Source of the DNA: an uncultured Duncaniella sp.
GTDB lineage: Bacteria > Bacteroidota > Bacteroidia > Bacteroidales > Muribaculaceae
Reading direction: 5' to 3'
Assembly (NCBI GenBank): GCA_910577335.1
Contig: CAJTMJ010000038.1
Span: forward strand, 1-29,965
DNA: 29,965 bases
The notes under the pieces were generated by a model, which was not told the DNA's origin, searched no databases, and saw only the letters and a program-made list of their open reading frames with translations. Shown piece by piece: positions 1-6,059 of this stretch. Within the stretch, counting starts at the first letter, position 1. Each line of letters opens with the position of its first letter. Made by a program: the position numbers and the translations under genes.

Positions 1-9
1 TCTTACAAG

Positions 10-48
10 AACGCCTGATGCTGATAACTGTCAGTGTCGGGCGTTTTT
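10..48 (+). terminator. Hairpin terminator of an upstream gene
   Basis: Bases 10-24 pair with 31-45 around the loop taactg, with three G-T wobbles in a 15-bp stem, and the 3' arm runs into gcgttttt. This is a good intrinsic terminator for a plus-strand gene ending left of the window. It probably marks the edge between the neighbouring chromosome, or previous module, and this element. Confidence 0.6.
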
Positions 49-56
49 ATGCACTA

Positions 57-183
57 TTTTGTACGGATTTTGTACGACAGCGACTCATTTCACCCCAAGC
101 GTCAGCAAGGTGGTGGAGAATGTGGTACGTCACGGTACGTCGTGATACGCCATGATACGATTATTGACGAAATTAACACGTAT
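57..183. repeat. Array of RTACG motifs with 10-bp phasing
   Basis: TTTTGTACG occurs at 57-65 and again at 68-76, 11 bp apart. GRTACG then occurs four times in exact 10-bp steps, at 124-129 (GGTACG), 134-139 (GGTACG), 144-149 (GATACG) and 154-159 (GATACG). An inverted copy (CGTAT) sits at 179-183, just before the start codon at 187. A 10-bp period places the motifs on one face of the helix, as expected for a protein-binding array. It lies directly upstream of a protein with four tandem helix-turn-helix domains and near the integrase, so it may be an operator, an excisionase site or part of the attachment region. The function is inferred. Confidence 0.5.
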
Positions 184-186
184 GAC

Positions 187-1098
187 ATGAGTAGCAACAT
201 CAAAGTCGAGAGAATCTGCGAATGGTGCGGAAAGACATTTATCGCCCAGACCACAGTCACACGCTTCTGCTCGAAGCGGTGCTCTGAACGCTCCTATAAA
301 GAGCGATTCCGTCAGAAGAAGATGGCAGTGTCAAATCACGAAACTGCCGCAAATGCCGCCAACAATAAATGGCGAGATAAAGACTTCCTGACACCGACGC
401 AAGCTGCGGAGCTGTTAGGCATCGGTAGAATGTCGATTTATCGCTATATCCGCGATGGCAAAATCAAGGTCATAAGATTCAAGAGAAAGACGCTCATCAG
501 CAAAGCCGACATTCAGTCGATGTTCGATTTCCTTCCACCGAAAGAAGTTGAGACTAAAGAAGCCACTGAGAAGAAGGGTAAATCTATTTCTGACTTCTAT
601 ACTCGCACTGAGATTCGTGAGAAATATGGTGTGAAGGATTCTTGGATTTACAAGGTGGTCGCTGAGAACAATGTGCCGAAGACAATTATCCGTGGCAAGG
701 CTTATTTCAGCAAGAGCCATATCGACCGACTTTTCTCTGCGAGAAAAGAAAATCCGGAGATTACCGAATGGTATTCGGTCGAGGATATTCAATCCAAGTA
801 TGGCATGACTCTCTCGGCGATTTATTCGCTGGTGTCGAAAATCGGGATACCGAAACGTAAGGAGGGGCCGAAGGTCTATTACTCCAAATATCATTTCGAT
901 GTGGCGAAAGGGGCCAAGTCAGCCGAGGATGTCGAGTTTATTTCGGTGGCCGATGCCATGGAAAAATACTCGCTGACGCGCGACCAGCTCTATCACTATG
1001 TCAAGACATACAAGATAACCAAACTCCGTTGCGGCAAGTATGTCAAGCTGAACACCAAAGAGTTAGAGGCATTATTCAACCCAGAGATTCGGTTATAA
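187..1098 (+). CDS. Zinc-ribbon protein with four tandem excisionase-type HTH domains
   Basis: This 303-residue protein begins with a zinc ribbon (C11-x2-C14-x13-C28-x3-C32) and continues with four repeats of the HTH_17/excisionase fold, at roughly residues 67-113, 137-183, 195-239 and 251-297. Each repeat has an aromatic-containing entry (FLTPTQAAELLG, FYTRTEIREKYG, WYSVEDIQSKYG, FISVADAMEKYS), then a recognition helix with IY or LY, then a basic wing and an F/A-rich end. Single HTH_17 domains are known as excisionases or directionality factors. A tandem array beside a tyrosine integrase suggests control of excision or of the integrase promoter. The frame is open back to base 34, but that stretch holds the repeat array and no good start, so ATG 187 is preferred. 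A hairpin follows the stop codon. Confidence 0.75.
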   Translation: MSSNIKVERICEWCGKTFIAQTTVTRFCSKRCSERSYKERFRQKKMAVSNHETAANAANNKWRDKDFLTPTQAAELLGIGRMSIYRYIRDGKIKVIRFKRKTLISKADIQSMFDFLPPKEVETKEATEKKGKSISDFYTRTEIREKYGVKDSWIYKVVAENNVPKTIIRGKAYFSKSHIDRLFSARKENPEITEWYSVEDIQSKYGMTLSAIYSLVSKIGIPKRKEGPKVYYSKYHFDVAKGAKSAEDVEFISVADAMEKYSLTRDQLYHYVKTYKITKLRCGKYVKLNTKELEALFNPEIRL

Positions 1099-1099
1099 T

Positions 1100-1119
1100 C
1101 CGGTGATTTTTCTCACCGG
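1100..1119 (+). terminator. Hairpin between HTH gene and integrase
   Basis: A perfect 7-bp stem (ccggtga at 1100-1106, tcaccgg at 1113-1119) encloses a 6-base T-rich loop, beginning one base after the HTH stop codon. It lacks a 3' T-tract, so it may be a weak terminator, an attenuator or an operator overlapping the -33 region of the integrase promoter. Confidence 0.4.
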
Positions 1120-1131
1120 GCAACCACCATT

Positions 1132-1139
1132 TACCTTTG
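1132..1139 (+). promoter_or_regulatory. Putative integrase promoter, -7 element
   Basis: TACCTTTG fits the Bacteroidetes -7 consensus TAnnTTTG exactly and ends 27 bases before the integrase start at 1167, a usual leader length. The -33 region is not a clear match. Confidence 0.55.
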
Positions 1140-1166
1140 CACCTTATAATTCTAAAACAGCATAAT

Positions 1167-2273
1167 ATGGAATCAGCAACCATCACCAAAGTAACTCTCC
1201 GTCAGGAGAAACTGCGTAGCGGCAAACTGTCGCTCTACCTCGACTACTATCCACCCATATGGAATCCGCACATCAAGAAGATGTCACGCCGGGAGTTCCT
1301 CGGTCTGTACCTCTTCGGCAACCCGAAGAACAAGTTCGAGCTTGACTACAACGAGGAAATCATGCTCAAAGCCCGCGGCATCCGCGCAACTCGTGAACTG
1401 GCTATCATCAACGAGGAGTTCGGTTTCCTCGACCGCACCAAGAAACATGCCGACTTTCTGGCATATTTTGAGGCAAAGACAAAGGAGAAATATCAGAAAT
1501 GGGAGATTGTCTACAAACACTTCAAGGACTTCTGCAATGGCCGCTGTCTGATGAAAGATGTCACCATCGGTCTCTGCAACGACTTCCGTTCTTATATCCT
1601 CAAAATCCGGGTCAAGCAGTCCGGGAATATAATTTCCCGCAATTCTGCCGCCGGATATTGGTCCACTTTCCGCGCCCTGCTGAAAATAGCCTATAAGGAG
1701 GGCTGGCTGAAGGAGAACGTCAACGACTATCTCGACAGCATCGAATGGGAGGATCCGAAAATCAACTATCTCGAAATCGAGGAGGTGAAACGCCTTGCCG
1801 CCACTCCCTGCAAAGTGGATGTACTAAAACGGGCATCGCTCTTCGCCTGCATGACCGGGCTGCGCATCAGCGATATTCTACAACTCCGATGGGAGAATAT
1901 CGAACTGTCTCCCGATGGTGGATACTGTATGCGTATCCGTACTCAGAAGACCAAGACGCAGGCGACATTACCGTTGAGCGACGAAGCTCTGTCGTATTGT
2001 GGCGAACCTGGCCGTGGCATGGTATTCAAGGGATTGAGCCGAGCCCATACACGCGAGCCATTCAAGAAATGGCTCAAAGATGCCGGTATCAAGAAGAAAA
2101 TTACCTTCCACGGTCTTCGCCACACCTACGCTACACTTCTGATTACCAACGGCACCGACATCTACACCGTCAGCAAAATGCTAACGCATAAAAATGTCGC
2201 CACGACTCAGATCTATGCCGATGTCGTAAACCAAAAGAAGCGCGATGCAGCTAATTCCATCTCGCTGAAATAA
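1167..2273 (+). CDS. int: Tyrosine recombinase (integrase)
   Basis: This 368-residue site-specific recombinase would integrate and excise the element. The N-terminal part (about 1-90) resembles the Arm-DNA-binding domain of Bacteroidetes integrases, followed by a SAM-like core-binding domain and the catalytic domain. Catalytic residues are all visible: R233 in TGLRISD, a candidate beta-hairpin Lys in the TQKTKTQ stretch, H315 and R318 in HGLRHTYA, H341 in LTHKN, and nucleophile Y350 in QIYADV. Length and motifs indicate an intact enzyme. ATG 1167 is chosen over the upstream in-frame start at 1137 because 1137 lies on the end of the TACCTTTG promoter element. It sits directly downstream of the multi-HTH regulator, the usual arrangement for integrase and directionality factor. 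The exact target site cannot be read from this window. Confidence 0.95.
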   Translation: MESATITKVTLRQEKLRSGKLSLYLDYYPPIWNPHIKKMSRREFLGLYLFGNPKNKFELDYNEEIMLKARGIRATRELAIINEEFGFLDRTKKHADFLAYFEAKTKEKYQKWEIVYKHFKDFCNGRCLMKDVTIGLCNDFRSYILKIRVKQSGNIISRNSAAGYWSTFRALLKIAYKEGWLKENVNDYLDSIEWEDPKINYLEIEEVKRLAATPCKVDVLKRASLFACMTGLRISDILQLRWENIELSPDGGYCMRIRTQKTKTQATLPLSDEALSYCGEPGRGMVFKGLSRAHTREPFKKWLKDAGIKKKITFHGLRHTYATLLITNGTDIYTVSKMLTHKNVATTQIYADVVNQKKRDAANSISLK

Positions 2274-2306
2274 CTTCCAAGTGAAATATCCCAAATATTA
2301 AAAGCG

Positions 2307-2347
2307 AATCACCCCAAAAACACCAAATAAATCACCCCAAAAACACC
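2307..2347. repeat. 18-bp direct repeat downstream of integrase
   Basis: AATCACCCCAAAAACACC occurs at 2307-2324 and again, identically, at 2330-2347, with a 5-base spacer (period 23 bp, about two helical turns). The 9-base core TCACCCCAA also occurs at 90-98, on the other side of the regulator and integrase. Repeats flanking an integrase gene are good candidates for arm-type sites bound by the recombinase's N-terminal domain. That role is inference. Confidence 0.5.
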
Positions 2348-2374
2348 GATTTGTGTTGAATCATCATAACCTGT

Positions 2375-2419
2375 GTACGCAGAAAGCTACGCGATGCCGC
2401 TAAAATTCAATCATCCTGA
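2375..2419 (+). pseudogene. Possible remnant of a second integrase 3' end
   Basis: Read from 2375, the sequence encodes a 14-residue stretch, VRRKLRDAAKIQSS, then a stop. Its RDAA core matches the real integrase tail (KKRDAANSISLK), and the DNA is similar there (cgcgatgc.gctaa near 2238 and 2390). No further integrase homology is visible upstream. It could be a decayed second recombinase end, a tail duplicated by recombination, or chance. Confidence is low because the match is short. Confidence 0.25.
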
Positions 2420-2428
2420 AATAAAATA

Positions 2429-2472
2429 ATTAGCATATAAGCTAATAATCTCGAAATTTTGTTATATCTTTG
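2429..2472 (+). promoter_or_regulatory. Promoter and operator of the toxin-antitoxin operon
   Basis: TATCTTTG at 2465-2472 fits the Bacteroidetes -7 element and ends 10 bases before the toxin start at 2483. Just upstream, attagc (2429-2434) and gctaat (2441-2446) form a perfect 6-bp inverted repeat around atataa, overlapping the expected -33 region. That position fits an operator for the XRE antitoxin encoded in the operon. Binding is inferred. Confidence 0.5.
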
Positions 2473-2482
2473 TAGACGAAAT

Positions 2483-2962
2483 ATGAGTAAGAAAGTAAAA
2501 ATAGAGCCTGTGAGGTCTTCCGAATCGGCAAGCCTCTACACCATCATCTTTGAGGATGGTGATGTGTCAGAGTTCGCAAAATTCCTTAACCACTTCAAGG
2601 ACAATGGCAAACTCCAGCGTGACTATCAGCTGATTCTGTATGCCCTGCAAAAAATTCTGGAAAATGGAGTGCAGGAACGATATTTCCGTCCCGAGGGGAA
2701 ATATGCAGACAGAGTATGCGCACTCCCGATTGACTCAGGCAAACTGAGATTATATTGCCTGAGAATTTCGGATAAAATATTGATTCTTGGCAATGGAGGT
2801 ATTAAGCAAACAAAGACATACAATGAGAATCAGGAACTTAATGGTTATGTCATGGATCTTCAGAAATTTGATGCGCTATTAAAAGCAGCTGAGAAAGACG
2901 GATCCATCATTGTCGAAGAAACAGTCCTGAATGGAATAACCGATAAAATATTTGAGTTATGA
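2483..2962 (+). CDS. RelE/HigB-like toxin of a type II toxin-antitoxin pair
   Basis: This 159-residue protein precedes and overlaps by four bases (ATGA) an XRE antitoxin gene, the reverse order typical of HigB-HigA pairs. The C-terminal half contains the segment LRLYCLRISDKILILGNGG followed by a lysine-rich stretch, which resembles the beta-sheet core and nucleic-acid-facing basic residues of RelE/ParE-superfamily toxins. If so it would be a ribosome-dependent mRNA interferase. It is longer than most HigB toxins (about 90-120 residues) because of its N-terminal extension and its C-terminal tail after residue 125. ATG 2483 is preferred over 2459, which lies upstream of the -7 element. The family assignment rests on context and fold-like patterns, so the activity is uncertain. 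Confidence 0.65.
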   Translation: MSKKVKIEPVRSSESASLYTIIFEDGDVSEFAKFLNHFKDNGKLQRDYQLILYALQKILENGVQERYFRPEGKYADRVCALPIDSGKLRLYCLRISDKILILGNGGIKQTKTYNENQELNGYVMDLQKFDALLKAAEKDGSIIVEETVLNGITDKIFEL

Positions 2963-3222
2963 AAACTACAGCCCAACTATTCGATGAGTGTCTTGCCACC
3001 GTTCAGAACGATGTCAAGATGGAACTTGATATGTCGTTTGCCCTTGCTGATAAGATTGACATGATTCTTCGTGAAAAGAATATCAGTCAGAAACAGTTGG
3101 CAAAAAAGATGGGCAAGACCGAAGCAGAAGTATCTCGATGGCTTGGAGGTACACACAATTTCACCTTACGGACTATCGCAAAGATTTCAGATGCTCTCGG
3201 TGTCAAACTTTTAACCATATAG
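2959..3222 (+). CDS. XRE-family antitoxin (HigA-like)
   Basis: This 87-residue protein has an N-terminal helical segment and a complete Cro/C1-type helix-turn-helix at about residues 35-85, with SQKQLAKKMGKTEAEVSRWLGG as the two DNA-contacting helices. It overlaps the upstream toxin gene by four bases, so the two are translationally coupled. It should neutralise the toxin and repress the operon, probably at the inverted repeat 2429-2446. Both genes look intact. Confidence 0.8.
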   Translation: MKTTAQLFDECLATVQNDVKMELDMSFALADKIDMILREKNISQKQLAKKMGKTEAEVSRWLGGTHNFTLRTIAKISDALGVKLLTI

Positions 3223-3226
3223 TGTG

Positions 3227-3547
3227 ATGGAAAGCAATACCTCTAATCACGATGACAAGATAATGCATTGCTCAACTTTCGACGAGCTTCTTGATGTGGA
3301 ATATGGCAAATTCGGGACTCCTGAACGTGAACAGTTCGATGCAAACGCAGCGGCATTCTGTCTGGCAGAGACACTCAAAGAAGAACGACTCAAGGCCAGA
3401 TTGACACAATAGCAGCTTGCCGAGCGTATCGGTACAAAGAAAACCTATATTTCCCGTCTGGAAAACGGCAAAGCAGATGTCCAACTCAACACCCTCTTCC
3501 GAATCTTTGAAGGTCTGGGCAGAAGGGTATCTTTGACCATCCTGTAA
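3227..3547 (+). pseudogene. HigA-type antitoxin gene interrupted by an amber codon
   Basis: From ATG 3227 the frame encodes an antitoxin of the kind paired with Gp49-like HigB toxins (TFDELLDVEYGKFGTPEREQF, then LKARLTQ). It stops at TAG 3410-3412 and continues in the same frame to TAA 3545-3547 with QLAERIGTKKTYISRLENGK and a typical VSLTIL end. The TAG falls in the helix-turn-helix where homologues usually have Gln, so a single CAG to TAG change explains it. The product would lose its DNA-binding domain. No matching Gp49-like toxin lies beside it, so it looks like an orphan antitoxin in decay. TAG is used as a normal stop nearby (3220-3222), so genome-wide recoding is unlikely. Confidence 0.8.
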
Positions 3548-3590
3548 ATAGACAATAATCTTCAGACTGGCTCAAAAAATCGCACAAAAC

Positions 3591-3647
3591 AGTCGTAATT
3601 TGAGCTATTATTGCTATATTTGCAACCTAATAGACGCAAGTACGACT
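3591..3647 (+). promoter_or_regulatory. hipBA promoter with flanking inverted repeat
   Basis: TATATTTG at 3615-3622 fits the -7 consensus and lies 25 bases before the start at 3648. The heptamers agtcgta (3591-3597) and tacgact (3641-3647) are perfect inverted copies, and their dyad centre (3619) falls within the -7 element. This symmetric layout fits an autoregulatory operator for the HipB-like protein. Repression is inferred from the layout. Confidence 0.5.
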
Positions 3648-4007
3648 ATGGAAGAGAATATATACATGTTACCTGACAGTGAAATCCGCCGTCGGCTGGG
3701 ACAAAAAATAAGGCATCTGCGACTCCGACAGAACTTCACTCAGACATCACTCGCAGAACAGGCGCAAGTCTCATTGACGACACTAAAGAGAATCGAGAAA
3801 GGCGATATAAGCTATTTCGATTCCCTGATGCGCGTGCTTCGCATACTTGGCGAACTGGATGTGTTCTCGTCACTCATTAAGGAAGATGAGATGAGTCCCA
3901 ATGAATATTTCGAGTTTGTCGAAGCAAGCAAGAAGAAGCAGCGCAAACGCGCAAGTGGTAACAACAAGACCAACACACAACCTAATACCCAGGAATCAGA
4001 ATGGTAG
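3648..4007 (+). CDS. hipB: HipB-like XRE antitoxin
   Basis: This 119-residue protein carries a Cro/C1 helix-turn-helix at about residues 15-68 (RLGQKIRHLRLRQNFTQ through TLKRIEKG and the helix LMRVLRILGEL). A lysine/arginine-rich, low-complexity tail (KKKQRKR, then NNKTNTQPNTQ) follows and is probably disordered. It overlaps the HipA-like gene by seven bases, so the pair should be co-translated. HipB proteins bind and inhibit the HipA kinase and repress their own operon. ATG 3648 is chosen because it follows the TATATTTG promoter element. The frame extends upstream to 3600 but that reaches through the promoter. Confidence 0.8.
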   Translation: MEENIYMLPDSEIRRRLGQKIRHLRLRQNFTQTSLAEQAQVSLTTLKRIEKGDISYFDSLMRVLRILGELDVFSSLIKEDEMSPNEYFEFVEASKKKQRKRASGNNKTNTQPNTQESEW

Positions 4008-5281
4008 ATATAGCAAGAGTTAACTTATATGGTCAACCCGTCGGGACATTCCGATGGGACAACAACCGCCAGCTGGCAAAGTTCGAGTATGCCGAAAGCT
4101 TCATAGGCAAAGGTCTTGAACCCTCGCCGATTCTAATGCCTGTACGTCAGGGAAGGATATATTCATTCTCCGAGATAGGTCGTGAGACGTTCAAAGGGCT
4201 TCCCGGTATGCTTGCCGATTCATTGCCCGATACTTACGGACGAGCATTGTTCGACCGCTGGCTTGCGCTGACCGGGCGTAGCAGCGGGAACGCTGTGGAG
4301 ACGTTATGTTTTCTTGGGAAACGCTGTATGGGAGCGTTGGAGTTTGAACCGGCCATGGATGCGCCCTATGGTCCCGATGTCAGAATAGAACTTGATTCCC
4401 TTGTTGAAGTGGCAAGCGAAGCACTGTCGGAAAAGGAAGAATTTGGTGCTAATCTTGAAGAGGACAAGAAGGCGGCAATAGCCGAAATAGTGCGACTCGG
4501 TACCTCTGCCGGAGGACAGAGAGCGAAAGCCATCATAGCCTACAATCCATCGACCGGGGAAGTTCGTTCAGGACAGATTGAAGCTCCGGAAGGCTTTGAC
4601 TATTATCTGATAAAACTCGACGGTGTAACCGCTGAAGCCGGATTCAGGGAAACTCAGAATTTCGGCCGACTGGAATACTCTTTCTATCGGCTTGTAAAGG
4701 AATGCGGCATAGAAATGTCGGATTGCAGTCTGATAGAAGAGAATGGACGCGCCCATTTTCTCACCAAGCGTTTTGACCGTCAGAATGGTGAGAAAATTCA
4801 TATGCAGACACTCTGTGGCATAGCGCATTATGATTATTGCAATCCCCGTTCATACTCTTACGAGCAGGCGTTCAACGTGATGAGGGCATTGAGACTGCCA
4901 TACTCACAGGCGCAGGAAATGTATCGTCGCATGGTATTCAATGTCGTAATCCGCAATCAGGATGACCACACAAAAAACATATCCTTCCTTATGGACAGAC
5001 AAGGGAAATGGATTCTTTCGCCGGCATACGACATGGGATTTGCCTATAATCCGAAGGGTGGATGGACAGCACAGCACCAGATGTCAATCAACGGGAAGTT
5101 TGACAACATTACCCGCCAAGACCTTTTGGAATTTGCGAAACGCAACAATATAAAGGAAGCTACTGAAATAATCGACCGTATTGCCGAAGTGTCTTCACGC
5201 TGGCCTCTCTTGGCAAGGGAATGTGAAGTTCCCCAGCCCATGATAGATGCCATTATGCCGAATTTGAAGCTCTCTATATAA
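4001..5281 (+). CDS. hipA: HipA-family serine/threonine kinase toxin
   Basis: This 426-residue protein matches HipA in length and order. The N-terminal subdomain has FKGLPGMLADSLPDTYGRALFDRW at about residues 65-90, followed by the ATP-binding kinase core (GTSAGGQRAKA near 168-180). The kinase residues are present: catalytic D321 in RNQDDHTKN, with H323, K325 and N326, and metal-binding D344 in SPAYDMGF. HipA enzymes phosphorylate tRNA synthetases (GltX in E. coli) and cause growth arrest. The target here is unknown. It is coupled to the HipB-like antitoxin. All key residues are kept, so it is probably active. It is the last gene of its operon. The acetyltransferase begins 28 bases later with no obvious terminator between. 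Confidence 0.9.
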   Translation: MVDIARVNLYGQPVGTFRWDNNRQLAKFEYAESFIGKGLEPSPILMPVRQGRIYSFSEIGRETFKGLPGMLADSLPDTYGRALFDRWLALTGRSSGNAVETLCFLGKRCMGALEFEPAMDAPYGPDVRIELDSLVEVASEALSEKEEFGANLEEDKKAAIAEIVRLGTSAGGQRAKAIIAYNPSTGEVRSGQIEAPEGFDYYLIKLDGVTAEAGFRETQNFGRLEYSFYRLVKECGIEMSDCSLIEENGRAHFLTKRFDRQNGEKIHMQTLCGIAHYDYCNPRSYSYEQAFNVMRALRLPYSQAQEMYRRMVFNVVIRNQDDHTKNISFLMDRQGKWILSPAYDMGFAYNPKGGWTAQHQMSINGKFDNITRQDLLEFAKRNNIKEATEIIDRIAEVSSRWPLLARECEVPQPMIDAIMPNLKLSI

Positions 5282-5309
5282 TACATCCTTCTTCGCAAAG
5301 ATTTCTATA

Positions 5310-5978
5310 ATGATGAAAATATATCCTGACAAAGACAAAGCATTTCCAAATCCTGCGATTCCGAGCCTTTGCTACATAAAAAATGTGGTGAAGAATCCGA
5401 GAATCATTATCGGAGATTATACATATTACGATGATATAGACGGAGCCGACAGATTTGAGGAACACGTTACACATTTCTATGAGTTCATCGGTGATAAGCT
5501 GATAATCGGTAACTTTTGCGCCATTGCTAAGGGAGTTACTTTTATTATGAACGGCGCCAATCATCGGATGGATTGCGCCACCACCTATCCTTTCTATATA
5601 ATGGGAGGAGATTGGGGAGGTGCGATTGCTCCGGTAATGGATGAATTGCCACTCAAAGGTGACACAGTCATCGGCAATGATGTGTGGATCGGGCAAAATG
5701 TGACAATCATGCCCGGCGTGCATATTGGCGACGGAGCCATAATCGGCACAAATGCCACGGTTGCCTCCGACATTCCTCAATATTCGATAGCCGTGGGCAA
5801 TCCGGCAAAAGTCATACGCCGCAGATTTGACGATGAAATGATAGACTTGCTGGAGCGTCTACAATGGTGGAACCGTCCCATTGAAGAGGTTGATAAATTG
5901 ATTCCTATACTCTCAAATCCAGATATAGCCCAGGCAAAAATTGATATAGCGGAATATCTCCGCATTCAATACGATTAA
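5310..5978 (+). CDS. vat: Vat/CatB-type xenobiotic acetyltransferase
   Basis: This 222-residue left-handed beta-helix (hexapeptide repeat) enzyme is close in pattern to the Vat streptogramin A acetyltransferases. Visible features are KIYP at the start, IGDYTYYDD (34-42), the active-site segment IMNGANHRMD with catalytic-type H85, the YPFYIMGGDW loop, hexapeptide repeats IGNDVWIGQNVTIMPGVHIGDG, and the C-terminal RFDDEMIDLLERLQWWNRPI helix. Vat and CatB enzymes inactivate streptogramin A or chloramphenicol with acetyl-CoA. Length matches the family. Translation could begin at 5310 or at the next codon, 5313. It may be read from the hipBA transcript. Substrate and actual resistance cannot be decided from sequence alone, since many chromosomal XAT proteins are not resistance enzymes. 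Confidence 0.8.
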   Translation: MMKIYPDKDKAFPNPAIPSLCYIKNVVKNPRIIIGDYTYYDDIDGADRFEEHVTHFYEFIGDKLIIGNFCAIAKGVTFIMNGANHRMDCATTYPFYIMGGDWGGAIAPVMDELPLKGDTVIGNDVWIGQNVTIMPGVHIGDGAIIGTNATVASDIPQYSIAVGNPAKVIRRRFDDEMIDLLERLQWWNRPIEEVDKLIPILSNPDIAQAKIDIAEYLRIQYD

Positions 5979-6006
5979 ATTGTGGCCTTACCTGAACGAA
6001 CAAAAC

Positions 6007-6051
6007 AGTGGGTTAAATTATCTATAAAGACGTAAAAATCTTTAATCCACT
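6007..6051 (+). terminator. Possible terminator or leader hairpin
   Basis: agtgggttaaa (6007-6017) pairs with tttaatccact (6041-6051) through 11 bp with one G-T wobble, followed by a short T-rich run (atttgttt) before the ATG at 6060. It could end the acetyltransferase transcript, or be a structured leader of the next gene. The 23-base loop makes it a weak terminator. Confidence 0.4.
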
Positions 6052-6059
6052 ATTTGTTT

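Noticed and set aside
34..186. N-terminal extension of the multi-HTH protein starting at base 34
   Set aside because: The frame is open but the stretch holds the RTACG repeats and its translation (for example RYVVIRHDTI) is unlike the rest of the protein; ATG 187 is a better start.
3227..3547. TAG recoded as glutamine, as in some crAss-like phages
   Set aside because: TAG is used as an ordinary stop just upstream (3220-3222), so a single nonsense mutation is simpler.
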